Shown: positions 15,016-23,291 of the stretch, piece after piece
How positions within the stretch are numbered: the first letter of the stretch is position 1
Layout: every line of letters begins with the position of its first letter
Assembly: GCF_003752465.1 (NCBI RefSeq)
Contig: NZ_RKHJ01000001.1
Location: 1,116,001-1,180,000 of the forward strand
DNA length: 64,000 nucleotides
Source of the DNA: Agrococcus jenensis
GTDB taxonomy: Bacteria > Actinomycetota > Actinomycetes > Actinomycetales > Microbacteriaceae
Reading direction: 5' to 3'
Notes under the pieces: model-generated
What the model saw: the letters and a program-made list of their open reading frames with translations, nothing else
Told to the model about the DNA's origin: nothing
Database searches by the model: none
Made by a program: the position numbers and the translations under genes

Positions 15016-16191
15016 TCAGGGCGCCACGGCCGGCAGGGTCGCCGAGATGACGTGCTGAGGCCGCCCTTCGAGCGGCACCTCGCGGATGGAGCCCGAGGGC
15101 TCGACGAGCGTCAGTCCGTCCCACCAGCCGTCGCGCGTGAAGCCGCCGGCGAGCACCGCCTCCCAGGCGCCGTCGGCATCCGGCTGCCAGATCGCCACGG
15201 TCTCGTGCGGGTGCGCGAGCGGCACGACGACCTCGTCGCCGTCCGAGGGGTCGAGGAAGGAGACGTTCGTGCCGCCGGTCGCCGTGCCGAACGGCCCGGT
15301 GCCGGCAGCGACGAGCCGCCCGTCGGGCGCGGTCGCGACGCCGTGCTGGTGCGAGTTCGCCGACGCCTCGACCCGCTGGGTCTCGCCGGTCGCCGGATCG
15401 AGGAGCACCGTCACAAGCCCCTGGTACGGCAGCGCGATCCGGCCGTCGTCGGTCAGCGAGGCGTAGTGCGGCTTCTCCCACCCCGCGAAGCCGAAGTTGC
15501 CGAACGGCGCGATCTCGACCTGCTCGACCTCGAGCGTCGCGGTGTCGACGAGCGACACGGTGTAGCTGTCGTGGTCGACGGTCGCGACCCACTCGCCCTC
15601 GGGGTCGGCGAGCACGTCGAACGGGCGCACGCCGACGTCGGCGCTCGCCGTGAAGGCGCCCTGCGCCACATCGAAGACCTCGAGCCAAGCCGGGTCCGGC
15701 CAGCGGTGCACCGCGACGTACACCCGCGTGCCGTCGGGCGAGACGGCGATGCCGAGCCCGCCGTCGCGGTACTCCCCGAACGCGTCGGAACCTGGCGGAT
15801 GCAGCTGCGCGTCGTGGAGGAAGGGCAGGAGCGCGGTGCGCTCTCGGCTCACGAGGTCGACGACCGCGAGCCCCTCGGCGGTCGCGACGAACGCGGTGTC
15901 GGCCGTAGCGGCGACGCCCTATGGCGCGCGCCCCACCGTGACGACGTCGAGCACCGGCGACCTGGCGTCCGGGTCGACGATCGCGAGCCCGTCGGACGCG
16001 GCGAGGGTCGCCAGCAGCACGGGGGTGGCCTGCGGAGACGGCGTCGGTGACGGCGCCGTCGACGGCTCGGGCTCAGCCGAGCGCGTCGCGGATGCGGCGG
16101 GACTCGGCGTCGGGACGAGCGCCCCGGGCACGCAGCCGGCGAGCAGCGTGGCCGCGATGACCATCGCCGCGATCCTCACCGCGCTCCGCAC
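15016..16191 (-). pseudogene. Beta-propeller (YncE-like) lipoprotein gene interrupted by one in-frame stop
   Basis: GTG at 16191 begins a lipoprotein signal (L-L-A-G-C, Cys20) followed by a Pro/Ser/Thr linker and the first propeller strand (A-S-D-G-L-A-I-V-D). A TAG at 15919-15921 then stops translation, but the same frame continues without a break to 15016 with further blades (G-T-R-V-Y-V-A-V-H-R-W, S-L-V-D-T-A-T-L-E-V). The stop stands where such proteins read A-P-Y-G-V-A, so a TAC-to-TAG change in a tyrosine codon is the simplest cause. Read through, the protein has about 391 residues. It could be a real null mutation, a sequencing error, or restart at the GTG at 15852. Periplasm-side binding role inferred only from fold. 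Confidence 0.75.
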
Positions 16192-16306
16192 GCCCCCATG
16201 CTCTCAGCATCGGGGACTGCAGCGTCCGGGCGCTCAGCAGCGAGCGCTGGGCATCGGCGATCGCCGGTGGCTGCTTCGTCCCCCGATGGGGGACTACGGT
16301 GGCTCC

Positions 16307-17545
16307 GTGACTCGACCTGATGAGCCGCGTGGTGGCCCGCTCGACGGGGGTGGGCGCGACGAGGCGTCGACGACCGGCACCGGGCCCGCATCCGTCGCCG
16401 ATCCCGAGGTGACCGGTGAGGGCGCGCTCGCGCCCATGACCGCGGCCGCGCCCGACGCGAAGGCCGCCGCGCGCGTGGCGAAGCGCTCGGTCGCCCGCGC
16501 CCTGCCGATGTTCCGCGTCGCGATCGCCGTGCGCGCGGCGCTCGCCGCGATGGCCGCCTGGCTGCTCGCCAACCGGATGGGCGGCGATCTGGCCGACTAC
16601 GCCTACGCCGCGCCACTCGGGGCGTTCGTCGCGACCGGCACCACGATCTTCACCGTCGCTCGCACCGCGCTGCGGCAGGCGATCGGCATGCTGGTGGGCG
16701 CGATCATCGGTATCGGCCTGCTCGCCGTCGAGTGGCCCGGCATCGCCAAGATCGGCCTCATCGCGGGGGTCGCCGTGCTCATGCAGGGCATCCCTCGCTT
16801 CGGCCAGGCCGCGACGGTCGTGCCGGTCGTCGCGCTCCTCGTCATCATCTTCGGCGGCGTCGATGCCGACGGCTACGCGATCGGCTACGTCGGGCAGTTC
16901 ACGCTCGGCATGGCGATCGGCGTGCTCGTGAACGCCGTGGCGATGCCGCCGCTCTACGACCGCGAGACGCGGCAGCAGATCCACGACACCGTCGACGACC
17001 TCGCCGAGCGCACGGAGGTGCTCGCCGACACGCTCAGGGGCGAGTGGCCACCCGAGCGTGAGGACTGGGCGGGGTGGGGCCCGGAGCTCCGCGACCGGGT
17101 CGTCGCGCTCGACGCGCAGGTCGACGAGGCGCGTGAGGCGCGACGCTTCAACGTGCGGATGCTGTGGCACCGGCACGACCTCGACGCCGACGAGCAGGCG
17201 GTGTCGGCGCTGCGCTCGGTCGTCTTCCGGATGGACGACGTGCTTGAGGCGCTCGCGGCCGCAGCGTGGGACCGGCCGATCGAGATCACGCTCGAGCGCG
17301 ACGAGCGGAGGCTCGCCGCCGATGCCGTCGCGGCGCTCGCCGTGCAGCTGCGCGCGTGGCACGACCGCGGCGACGTCGACGCCGCGTCGGCGACCTCGCA
17401 GGAGGCCATCGACGCGCTCTACCGCAGCTCGATCGCGCACGAGGAGCCGCAGTCGGGCGTCGCGACGGTCGTCTTCGCGCTGCGGGCGATGCGCGAGCGG
17501 GTGGACTGGGCGGCCTCCGCCCAGCCGCCGCAGCCCTCGCGCTGA
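16307..17545 (+). CDS. FUSC-type membrane protein (aromatic acid exporter-like)
   Basis: About 412 residues. After a long polar N-terminus, residues 65-220 contain six hydrophobic helices with the pattern of fusaric-acid-resistance/ArAE proteins (R-V-A-I-A-V-R-A-A-L-A-A, then A-P-L-G-A-F-V-A-T-G), followed by a soluble helical C-terminal half. The family forms efflux channels for aromatic acids or is of unknown role. The start is uncertain: GTG 16307 is chosen, but ATG 16286 or a later ATG at about 16436 are possible and none has a clear ribosome site. It diverges from the broken propeller gene. Confidence 0.7.
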   Translation: MTRPDEPRGGPLDGGGRDEASTTGTGPASVADPEVTGEGALAPMTAAAPDAKAAARVAKRSVARALPMFRVAIAVRAALAAMAAWLLANRMGGDLADYAYAAPLGAFVATGTTIFTVARTALRQAIGMLVGAIIGIGLLAVEWPGIAKIGLIAGVAVLMQGIPRFGQAATVVPVVALLVIIFGGVDADGYAIGYVGQFTLGMAIGVLVNAVAMPPLYDRETRQQIHDTVDDLAERTEVLADTLRGEWPPEREDWAGWGPELRDRVVALDAQVDEAREARRFNVRMLWHRHDLDADEQAVSALRSVVFRMDDVLEALAAAAWDRPIEITLERDERRLAADAVAALAVQLRAWHDRGDVDAASATSQEAIDALYRSSIAHEEPQSGVATVVFALRAMRERVDWAASAQPPQPSR

Positions 17546-17582
17546 CCGGGCGCCTGGCAGCGACGCGCGCTTGCTCCGGTTC

Positions 17583-17630
17583 CGGTACCGATGTGTCGGT
17601 CGCGGGTGCCTCGCACCGACACATCGGTAC
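17583..17630. repeat. KpnI-cored palindromic element, isolated copy
   Basis: Arms of 17 bases (GGTACCGATGTGTCGGT at 17583-17599 and the exact complement at 17614-17630) enclose a 14-base loop; the flanks extend the pairing (CCGGTT...AAACCGG). It lies between the convergent ends of the FUSC-like gene and the lipase-maturation-factor gene and probably terminates both. Same family as the copies at 8856-9049. Confidence 0.85.
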
Positions 17631-17650
17631 CGGAAACCGGCCCAGTGCGG

Positions 17651-19150
17651 TCAGCGGCGCGCGAGCCGCATCGGCGCGACGAGCAGTCCGCGGTCCTCGC
17701 GCATCCACACCTGCCCGGTCGCGCGTCGCTCTGCGCGGGTGGCGAACCGGTAGCGGTAGACGCGCGCCCGCACCCAGCGCGGTGGCTCGCCGTCGAACGG
17801 GTCGTGACCGAGCAGGCGCAGGGTCGGCGGGTCTGCTTCGAGCAGCCGCTCGAGCAGCACCCGGAACCATGTGCCCCGCTGTCCCAGCGCCAGGAACCAC
17901 ATGAGCCAGTCGAGGCGCAGGTGGTACGGCGCGAACCAGCCCGGCACCCGTCGCACGTCGCCGGGCTTGCCCTTGAAGCCGTACTCGACCCAGTCGCCGT
18001 CCTCCGGCGCATCCGCCATCGTGCCCTCGATGATGATCTCGTCGCGCCGCTTCGTCACGGTGCCGAACGCGCCGTAGGCGTTGGCGAGCCGCAGCCGGTT
18101 GAACGACGCGTTCATGAGCTGACGCTCCGACGCGAGGTTGCGCGCCGACGGGATCGAGAGCCAGGCGTAGGCGACGAAGACGATGGCGATCAGGATGCCG
18201 AACCACATCGGCGTCGGCTCGTACGCGCGGGTCTCGGGCCAGGCGGGCAGCAGCCACGCGACGGCGCGATCGTCGACGGCCGCGAAGGCGAGCACAATCG
18301 TGATCCAGTTGAGCCAGGCGAAGTTGCCGGTCAGCACGAGCCAGCCCTGCGTGAGGATCATGATCGCTGCGGCAGCGGTCATGATCGCGCCGAGCACCGC
18401 GGTGACGCCGGTCGCGTCGCCGCGCACCCCGCCGATCGCGCCGAGGGCGCAGACGAGCAGCACCCACGGCGCGACGAGCTGCGCGAAGTGATTGCCGAGC
18501 ACCTCGACCTTGTGCCACCACGCCGGCGCGAGGTGCGCCCAGCGGCTGAGCGGATTCGGCATCGGCTGCGTCTCGTGGTGGTACATGAGCGCCGTCAGGT
18601 CGCGCCACTCGCGGCCGCCGCGCAGCTTGATCATCCCGGCGCCGAACTCGAGCCGGAACACCAGCCAGACGATGAGCAGCAGCGCGAGCGTCGGCGGTGC
18701 CACCGCATCCGAGCCGAGGAAGGCGACCAGGAACCCTGCTTCGCACAGCAGCAGCTCCCAGCCGAAGCCGTAGAACACCTGGCCGATCGGCAGGATCGAG
18801 AGGTAGACGATCCAGAGCACGAGGAACGCGAGCATCGGCAGCCACGGCGGGCCGAGCTGCGGCAGGCCCGCGACGAGCGCGAGCGCGATCGCGATGCAGA
18901 CGACGCAGAGGATGCGCAGGAACCGGTCGGAGTAGTGCCACCGGAAGATGCTCGGCTGGCCCTCGAGCGCGCCGGCGGCGATGTACCGCGGCGCGGGGGA
19001 GAGGCCGCGCTCGCCGAGCAGCGCCGGGAACTGCAGCAGCGTCGAGAGGAACGCGACCGCGAAGATGGCGGCCGTGCCGCGCTGCAGCACCTGCCGCGCG
19101 AGCTCCGCGTGCGGGGCGTCGAGCCAGCCGACGATCGCTCCCCAGTCCAT
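17651..19150 (-). CDS. Lipase maturation factor family membrane protein
   Basis: A 499-residue protein with about ten membrane helices. It carries the conserved R-L-E-F-G-A-G-M-I-K-L-R-G motif near residue 170, W-R-D-L-T-A-L-M-Y-H-H-E-T-Q-P-M-P-N-P near 183, and a C-terminal soluble part with P-Y-H-L-R-L-D-W-L-M-W-F. These are the signature regions of LMF1-like proteins, which in vertebrates assist lipase folding. In actinobacteria the role is unknown and no lipase gene lies nearby. Confidence 0.88.
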   Translation of the reverse strand: MDWGAIVGWLDAPHAELARQVLQRGTAAIFAVAFLSTLLQFPALLGERGLSPAPRYIAAGALEGQPSIFRWHYSDRFLRILCVVCIAIALALVAGLPQLGPPWLPMLAFLVLWIVYLSILPIGQVFYGFGWELLLCEAGFLVAFLGSDAVAPPTLALLLIVWLVFRLEFGAGMIKLRGGREWRDLTALMYHHETQPMPNPLSRWAHLAPAWWHKVEVLGNHFAQLVAPWVLLVCALGAIGGVRGDATGVTAVLGAIMTAAAAIMILTQGWLVLTGNFAWLNWITIVLAFAAVDDRAVAWLLPAWPETRAYEPTPMWFGILIAIVFVAYAWLSIPSARNLASERQLMNASFNRLRLANAYGAFGTVTKRRDEIIIEGTMADAPEDGDWVEYGFKGKPGDVRRVPGWFAPYHLRLDWLMWFLALGQRGTWFRVLLERLLEADPPTLRLLGHDPFDGEPPRWVRARVYRYRFATRAERRATGQVWMREDRGLLVAPMRLARR

Positions 19151-19172
19151 CGCTACACCTCCGCCCCGACGC

Positions 19173-19330
19173 GCTGGTCGAGGAGACCGGTCCCCACACG
19201 CGGGTCGAGGAGCACGGCGAAGCCGCGCGTTCCCCCACGCTGGTCGAGTAGCACGGCGAAGCCGCGCGTATCGAGACCACTCTCCACACGCTGGTCGAGT
19301 AGCACGGCGGAGCCGCGCGTATCGAGACCA
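19173..19330. repeat. Cluster of TGGTCGAGTAGC...TATCGAGACCA repeats
   Basis: Four copies lie between the two minus-strand genes. Those at 19241-19279 and 19292-19330 are complete 39-base units with imperfect dyad symmetry; those at 19173 and 19202 are partial. No gene is visible in 19151-19401. Such units are dispersed through many Microbacteriaceae genomes. Confidence 0.8.
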
Positions 19331-19401
19331 CGGCCACGCGTCGCCTCGAGCCCGGGCGAGAGACGCTCGAGCACCGCCAGACCCGCGCGCTCACCCATCG
19401 C

Positions 19402-20829
19402 TCAGCCCTCGTGCACACCGATCTCGCGCAGCGCCGCGTGCGCCGCGTGCCAGCCGCTCATGCCGTGCACCCCGCCGCCCGGCGGCGTCGACGACGAGCA
19501 GAGGAAGACCCGTCCAGGCATCGGCACGCGGTACGGGTGCGCCAGCACCGGTCGCAGCAGCTGCTGCGTGCCCGCGAGCGTGCCGCCGCCGATCGAGCCG
19601 CCGACCAGGTTCGGGTTCCACAGCTCCATCGCGGCCGGGGTCATCGGCCGCCGCTCGAGGATGCGGTCGCGGAAGCCCGGCGCGAACCGCTCGATCTGCC
19701 GCTCGATCGCGGCGGATGCGTCGCCCGGCCACGCGTGCGGCACGTGCGCGTACGCCCACAGGATGTGCCGCCCCGCAGGTGCGCGGTCTGGGTCGGCAGC
19801 CGTCGGCTGGGTGACGAGCACGAACGGCTCGTCCGGCATCCGCCCCACCGCGACCGCGTGCTCGGCGGCCGCGATCTCGGACATCGTGCCGCCGAGGTGG
19901 ACGGTGCCGGCGCGCGCGACCCGCTCGTCCTCCCACGGCACCGGGCCGTCGAGCAGCAGGTCGAGCTTCGACACTGCCGGCCCGTACTTCCAGGTGCGCA
20001 GGCGCTTCGCGTACGGGCCCTCGATGCGGTCGCCGGCCATGCGCGCGAGCTGGTGCGGCGTGACGTCGAGCAGGATGAGGTCGGCATCGGGCAGGTCGCG
20101 CAGGTCCGTCACGTCGACGCCCGTCTGGATGCGGGCGCCGGCGAGCTCGGCGACGCGGGCCAGCGCATCCACGATCGACTGCGACCCGCCCTTCGCGAAC
20201 GGCCAGCCGGCGGTGTGGCCGACACCGCCGAAGGCGACGCCGAACGCGCTCGTCAGCGGGTAGCCGAGCGGCAGCGTCGCGTGCGTGACGCTGCCGGCGA
20301 AGAGCGCCTGCGCGGCACCGGAGCGGAAGATCGTGTGCGCGAGCATCGTCGCGGGCCAGGCACCGCGCACGCCGATGCGGGCGAGCAGCAGCGGGTCGCT
20401 CGGGATGCGCACGAGCGGCCCGAGGATGCTCTCGGCCGTGCCGTTGGGGTCGTCGGTCGCGGGCTTGTGCAGCCGCAGCCACGCGCGGGCGTCGACGCCC
20501 AGCTCGCGGGCGGTCTGCTCGGCGTCGCGGTGCAGCACTGCGGCGCGGCCGCCGGGCAGCGGGTGCGCCATGGGGTAGTCGGCGTGCACCCACTCGAGCC
20601 CGTGCTGCTCGAGCCCGAGCGCCCGGAAGGCGGGGCTCGTCGCGCCGAACGGGTGCCCCGCCGCGCCGAGGTCGATGATGGCCTGGTCGCCGAAGGCGGG
20701 CACGGATGCGCTCGCACCGCCGACGTAGTCGAGGCGCTCGAGCACGGTGACGTCGAGGCCCGCGCGAGCGAGCACGGCGGCGGCGGTGAGGCCGTTGGGT
20801 CCGGCGCCGACGATGACGGCGGTGGTCAT
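19402..20829 (-). CDS. FAD-dependent oxidoreductase, phytoene-desaturase family
   Basis: A 475-residue flavoprotein with an N-terminal dinucleotide-binding motif (V-G-A-G-P-N-G-L-T-A-A at 7-17, then E-R-L-D-Y-V-G-G-A-S) and a C-terminal FAD motif (C-S-S-S-T-P-P-G-G-G-V-H-G-M-S-G). This is the pattern of CrtI/RetSat-like NAD(P)/FAD oxidoreductases. There are no carotenoid synthesis genes beside it, so a role in pigment synthesis is not supported by context. The next 250 bases downstream hold only repeats. Confidence 0.87.
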   Translation of the reverse strand: MTTAVIVGAGPNGLTAAAVLARAGLDVTVLERLDYVGGASASVPAFGDQAIIDLGAAGHPFGATSPAFRALGLEQHGLEWVHADYPMAHPLPGGRAAVLHRDAEQTARELGVDARAWLRLHKPATDDPNGTAESILGPLVRIPSDPLLLARIGVRGAWPATMLAHTIFRSGAAQALFAGSVTHATLPLGYPLTSAFGVAFGGVGHTAGWPFAKGGSQSIVDALARVAELAGARIQTGVDVTDLRDLPDADLILLDVTPHQLARMAGDRIEGPYAKRLRTWKYGPAVSKLDLLLDGPVPWEDERVARAGTVHLGGTMSEIAAAEHAVAVGRMPDEPFVLVTQPTAADPDRAPAGRHILWAYAHVPHAWPGDASAAIERQIERFAPGFRDRILERRPMTPAAMELWNPNLVGGSIGGGTLAGTQQLLRPVLAHPYRVPMPGRVFLCSSSTPPGGGVHGMSGWHAAHAALREIGVHEG

Positions 20830-21024
20830 GCGGCCTCCAAGCGGATGCGTCGGATCGAGCGGATGCGCCGCAAGCCTCCCGCGTCAACCTGAGCAGAGCA
20901 AGCGGAGCGCAGCCTTGCGAGCGCGGGCCGGTCCGCCGCCAACCGCGGTCCGTGTAGCGAAACGAGGCATCGTCTTCCGTTGCATCATCCTTCCCTTCTC
21001 GCCCTGACCATTTCGTCGCCAAAG

Positions 21025-21035
21025 TTGTCTTACAA
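21025..21035. promoter_or_regulatory. Candidate GntR operator of island C
   Basis: TTGTCTTACAA fits the TnGTnnnACnA pattern of FCD GntR regulators and lies seven bases upstream of the -35 box. A wider inverted repeat, TCGCCAA (21016-21022) facing TTGGCGA (21051-21057), surrounds it. Confidence 0.5.
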
Positions 21036-21041
21036 AATACG

Positions 21042-21071
21042 TTGACAAGATTGGCGACCGCCGCGTACGGT
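21042..21071 (+). promoter_or_regulatory. Promoter of the island C operon
   Basis: TTGACA (21042-21047) and TACGGT (21066-21071) are separated by 18 bases. The first gene starts 33 bases further on. The 270 bases between the divergent genes contain no ORF; their low GC around 20990-21045 is typical of a promoter. Confidence 0.6.
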
Positions 21072-21103
21072 CGAGCCTGCACGGCAATGACGCGGGAGGC
21101 AAC

Positions 21104-21898
21104 GTGGCGAAGGCAACGGTCATCGGACTCGGTGAGGCAGGGGCGCTGTACGCCCGGGGGCTCGCCGATGCCGGCTTCGAGGTCCACGGATTCGATCCCT
21201 TCACCCGCCTCGACGACCCCGATGTCGCGCAGCATGACGACCTGGCCGAAGCGCTTCGGCCTGCCGAGCTCGTCATCACGCTCGTCGGCGCTCGCGCCGC
21301 CAAGGGCGTGACCGAGCAGGTGCTCGCCGCCCTCGAGCATGCCCCCGTGCTGGCAGACCTCAACACCGGCTCACCCGCGCTGAAGCGCGAGCTCGGCGAT
21401 CTCGCCGGCGCGCAGGGCGTGCCGTTCGTCGACGTCGCCGTCCTGGCGCCGGTGCCTCGTGCCGGCGCACAGACACCGCTCATGGTCAGCGGTCCCGGTG
21501 CGCAGCGCTTCGTCGAGCTCTTCGCCCCCGTCGGCGCCGACGTCGAGTCGATCCAGGGGGAGGCGGGCGACGCCGCGGCGCGCAAGCTCATCCGCTCCGC
21601 GTTCATGAAGGGCTTCGCCGGCGTCATCCTCGAGAGCGTCGGCGCGGCCGAGGCCGCTGGCTGCGAGGCGTGGCTGCGCGGGCAGATCGTCGCCGAGCTG
21701 AGCGGCGATGCCGAGGCCTTCGTCGAGCGGCTCATCGTCGGCTCGAAGCAGCACGCGGAGCGCCGCGTCCATGAGGTGCAGGACGCCTCCGACTACCTCC
21801 GCTCGATCGGTCAGCCCAGCTGGTCGACCGACGCGGCCGGCAACTGGCTCCGTCGCCTCCGCGACGAGAGCGCACCGATCTCGGCGGCAACGGCCTGA
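21104..21898 (+). CDS. NAD(P)-binding beta-hydroxyacid dehydrogenase with DUF1932 C-terminal domain
   Basis: A 264-residue protein starting at GTG behind GGGAGG. The N-terminal Rossmann motif is I-G-L-G-E-A-G-A-L-Y; the D-V-A-V-L-A-P-V-P loop near 108 replaces the usual D-A-P-V-S-G-G. The C-terminal half is the DUF1932 helical domain (K-L-I-R-S-A-F-M-K-G near 165 holds the expected lysine). Members are of unknown substrate. As first gene of an operon that encodes the lower gallate route, it probably makes the keto acid that enters it. Confidence 0.83.
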   Translation: MAKATVIGLGEAGALYARGLADAGFEVHGFDPFTRLDDPDVAQHDDLAEALRPAELVITLVGARAAKGVTEQVLAALEHAPVLADLNTGSPALKRELGDLAGAQGVPFVDVAVLAPVPRAGAQTPLMVSGPGAQRFVELFAPVGADVESIQGEAGDAAARKLIRSAFMKGFAGVILESVGAAEAAGCEAWLRGQIVAELSGDAEAFVERLIVGSKQHAERRVHEVQDASDYLRSIGQPSWSTDAAGNWLRRLRDESAPISAATA

Positions 21899-21933
21899 CG
21901 GCCGGCCGCGGCGACCTGGAAGGAACCCCACGA

Positions 21934-22650
21934 ATGGAAGCACGACGCATGCTCGTCGTCGGCGCACACAGCGCCGACTTCGTCTGGCGCGCAGCCGGAG
22001 TCATCGCCAAGCACACTGCGGCCGGAGGCGAGGCGCGCGTGGTCGCCCTCAGCTACGGCGAGCGCGGCGAGAGCGGTGAGCTCTGGAAGGAGCCGGGCCA
22101 GACGGTCGAGAACGTCAAGCGCCACCGCCACGCGGAGGCGACGGAGGCGGCAGAGGCCGTCGGGGCGAGCTTCGAAAGCTTCGACTGCGGTGACTACCCG
22201 CTCAACGTGGGGGAGGACACGGTGGAGCGTCTCGCGGAGCTCATCCGCGACTTCCAGCCGCATGTGGTGCTGACGCATCCCGACAAGGACCCCTTCAACC
22301 CCGACCACCCGGTCGCGAACGCCGTCGTCTCGAAGGCTCGCCTGCTGACGGCCGGTGCGGTCGTCGAGGCCGGCTTCCGCACGGCACCGCCGAGCGAGTT
22401 CCTCGTCTTCGAGCCGCACCAGCCGGAGCTCTGCGGATTCATGCCGACCGTCTTCGTCGACATCACCGACGTGTTCGAGCAGAAGAAGCGGGCCATGGCT
22501 GCCATGAAGGCGCAGTCGTACCTGCAGCAGTACTACGCCGAGCGCGCCGAGCACCGGGGCAACCACGCCCGCAAGGTCACCGGCGACAAGGGCATCCGCC
22601 AGGCCGAGGCGTTCCAGCGCCTCGTACCCAACGTGGTCGGCGCGCTGTGA
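21934..22650 (+). CDS. galB: 4-oxalomesaconate hydratase (PIG-L family, GalB-like)
   Basis: A 238-residue PIG-L fold protein. The zinc motif reads A-H-S-A-D-F-V-W-R-A-A-G, the form known from GalB hydratases rather than the H-P-D-D of sugar deacetylases. Further ligands lie in T-H-P-D-K-D-P-F-N-P-D-H-P near residue 109. GalB adds water to 4-oxalomesaconate to give 4-carboxy-4-hydroxy-2-oxoadipate (CHA). An aldolase of the right family follows with a GTGA overlap and a tautomerase gene lies at 28058, which together make the assignment firm at the level of chemistry. Confidence 0.85.
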   Translation: MEARRMLVVGAHSADFVWRAAGVIAKHTAAGGEARVVALSYGERGESGELWKEPGQTVENVKRHRHAEATEAAEAVGASFESFDCGDYPLNVGEDTVERLAELIRDFQPHVVLTHPDKDPFNPDHPVANAVVSKARLLTAGAVVEAGFRTAPPSEFLVFEPHQPELCGFMPTVFVDITDVFEQKKRAMAAMKAQSYLQQYYAERAEHRGNHARKVTGDKGIRQAEAFQRLVPNVVGAL

Positions 22651-23291
22651 GCGGCGTCGCCGTCCAGACCGGGGCCATCTCGACGCTCGCGGACGCGGGG
22701 GTCGCGACGGTCTACGAGGCGCGAGGTCGCAAGGGCCTCGTCGACGTCGACCTCATCCAGCTCGTCGCGGGCAGCCGGGCCGCCGGCCCTGCCCGTACGG
22801 TGCTGTGCGCGCAGGACGACAACCGCGGCGTGCACGAGCTGTGCGCTCGCATCCAGCCCGGGGAGATCGCCGTGCTGACCATGCCCGAGGCCCGCCCCGT
22901 CGCGCTCATCGGCGACCTGCTCGTGACGCAGCTGCAGGTCGCCGGGGCCGCGGGCATCCTCTGCGACGCCAGTGTGCGCGACGTCGAGGAGCTGCGCGGG
23001 ATGGGCATCCCGGTCTGGACGCGCTGGATCCGCGCACACGGTGCCGGCAAGGACGCCCGCGGTCAGGTCGATGCTGCCGTCGAGATCGGCGGCGCGACCG
23101 TCCGCACCGGCGACATCGTGGTGCTCGACGCCGACGGCGCCGCCGTCGTGCCGGCCGACGAGATCGACATCGCTGTCGAGCTCGTGCGGGCGCGCGAGCA
23201 GAAGGAAGAAGGACTCCGGTCGCGCTGGCGCGCGGGCGAGCTGTCCTACGACGCGTACGGCTTCCGAGCCGAGGACGAGGAGAAGGCCTGA
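22647..23291 (+). CDS. galC: 4-carboxy-4-hydroxy-2-oxoadipate aldolase (RraA family, GalC/LigK-like)
   Basis: A 214-residue RraA-fold aldolase. The metal and substrate motif G-I-L-C-D-A-S-V-R-D near residue 110 corresponds to the D-G-x-x-R-D signature of LigK/HMG aldolases, and G-D-L-L-x-x-Q lies upstream. The enzyme splits CHA into pyruvate and oxaloacetate. The GTG start overlaps the hydratase stop, and the stop shares one base with the ABC ATPase start. Confidence 0.85.
   Translation: MSGVAVQTGAISTLADAGVATVYEARGRKGLVDVDLIQLVAGSRAAGPARTVLCAQDDNRGVHELCARIQPGEIAVLTMPEARPVALIGDLLVTQLQVAGAAGILCDASVRDVEELRGMGIPVWTRWIRAHGAGKDARGQVDAAVEIGGATVRTGDIVVLDADGAAVVPADEIDIAVELVRAREQKEEGLRSRWRAGELSYDAYGFRAEDEEKA

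Noticed and set aside
15016..15852. Separate short beta-propeller gene starting at GTG 15852
   Set aside because: The same frame continues upstream through a propeller strand and a lipoprotein signal, broken only by one TAG, so an interrupted longer gene explains it better.
16073..17440. 455-codon minus-strand frame opposite the FUSC-like gene
   Set aside because: Low-complexity Arg/Asp/Val composition, no ribosome site, and complete overlap with a recognisable membrane protein gene.
17591..20263. 890-codon plus-strand frame across two minus-strand genes and repeats
   Set aside because: It crosses the intergenic repeats and both genes on the other strand; composition is that of a shadow frame.
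19402..20829. Carotenoid phytoene desaturase (crtI)
   Set aside because: Only family-level flavin motifs are present and no crtB, crtE or cyclase gene lies beside it.
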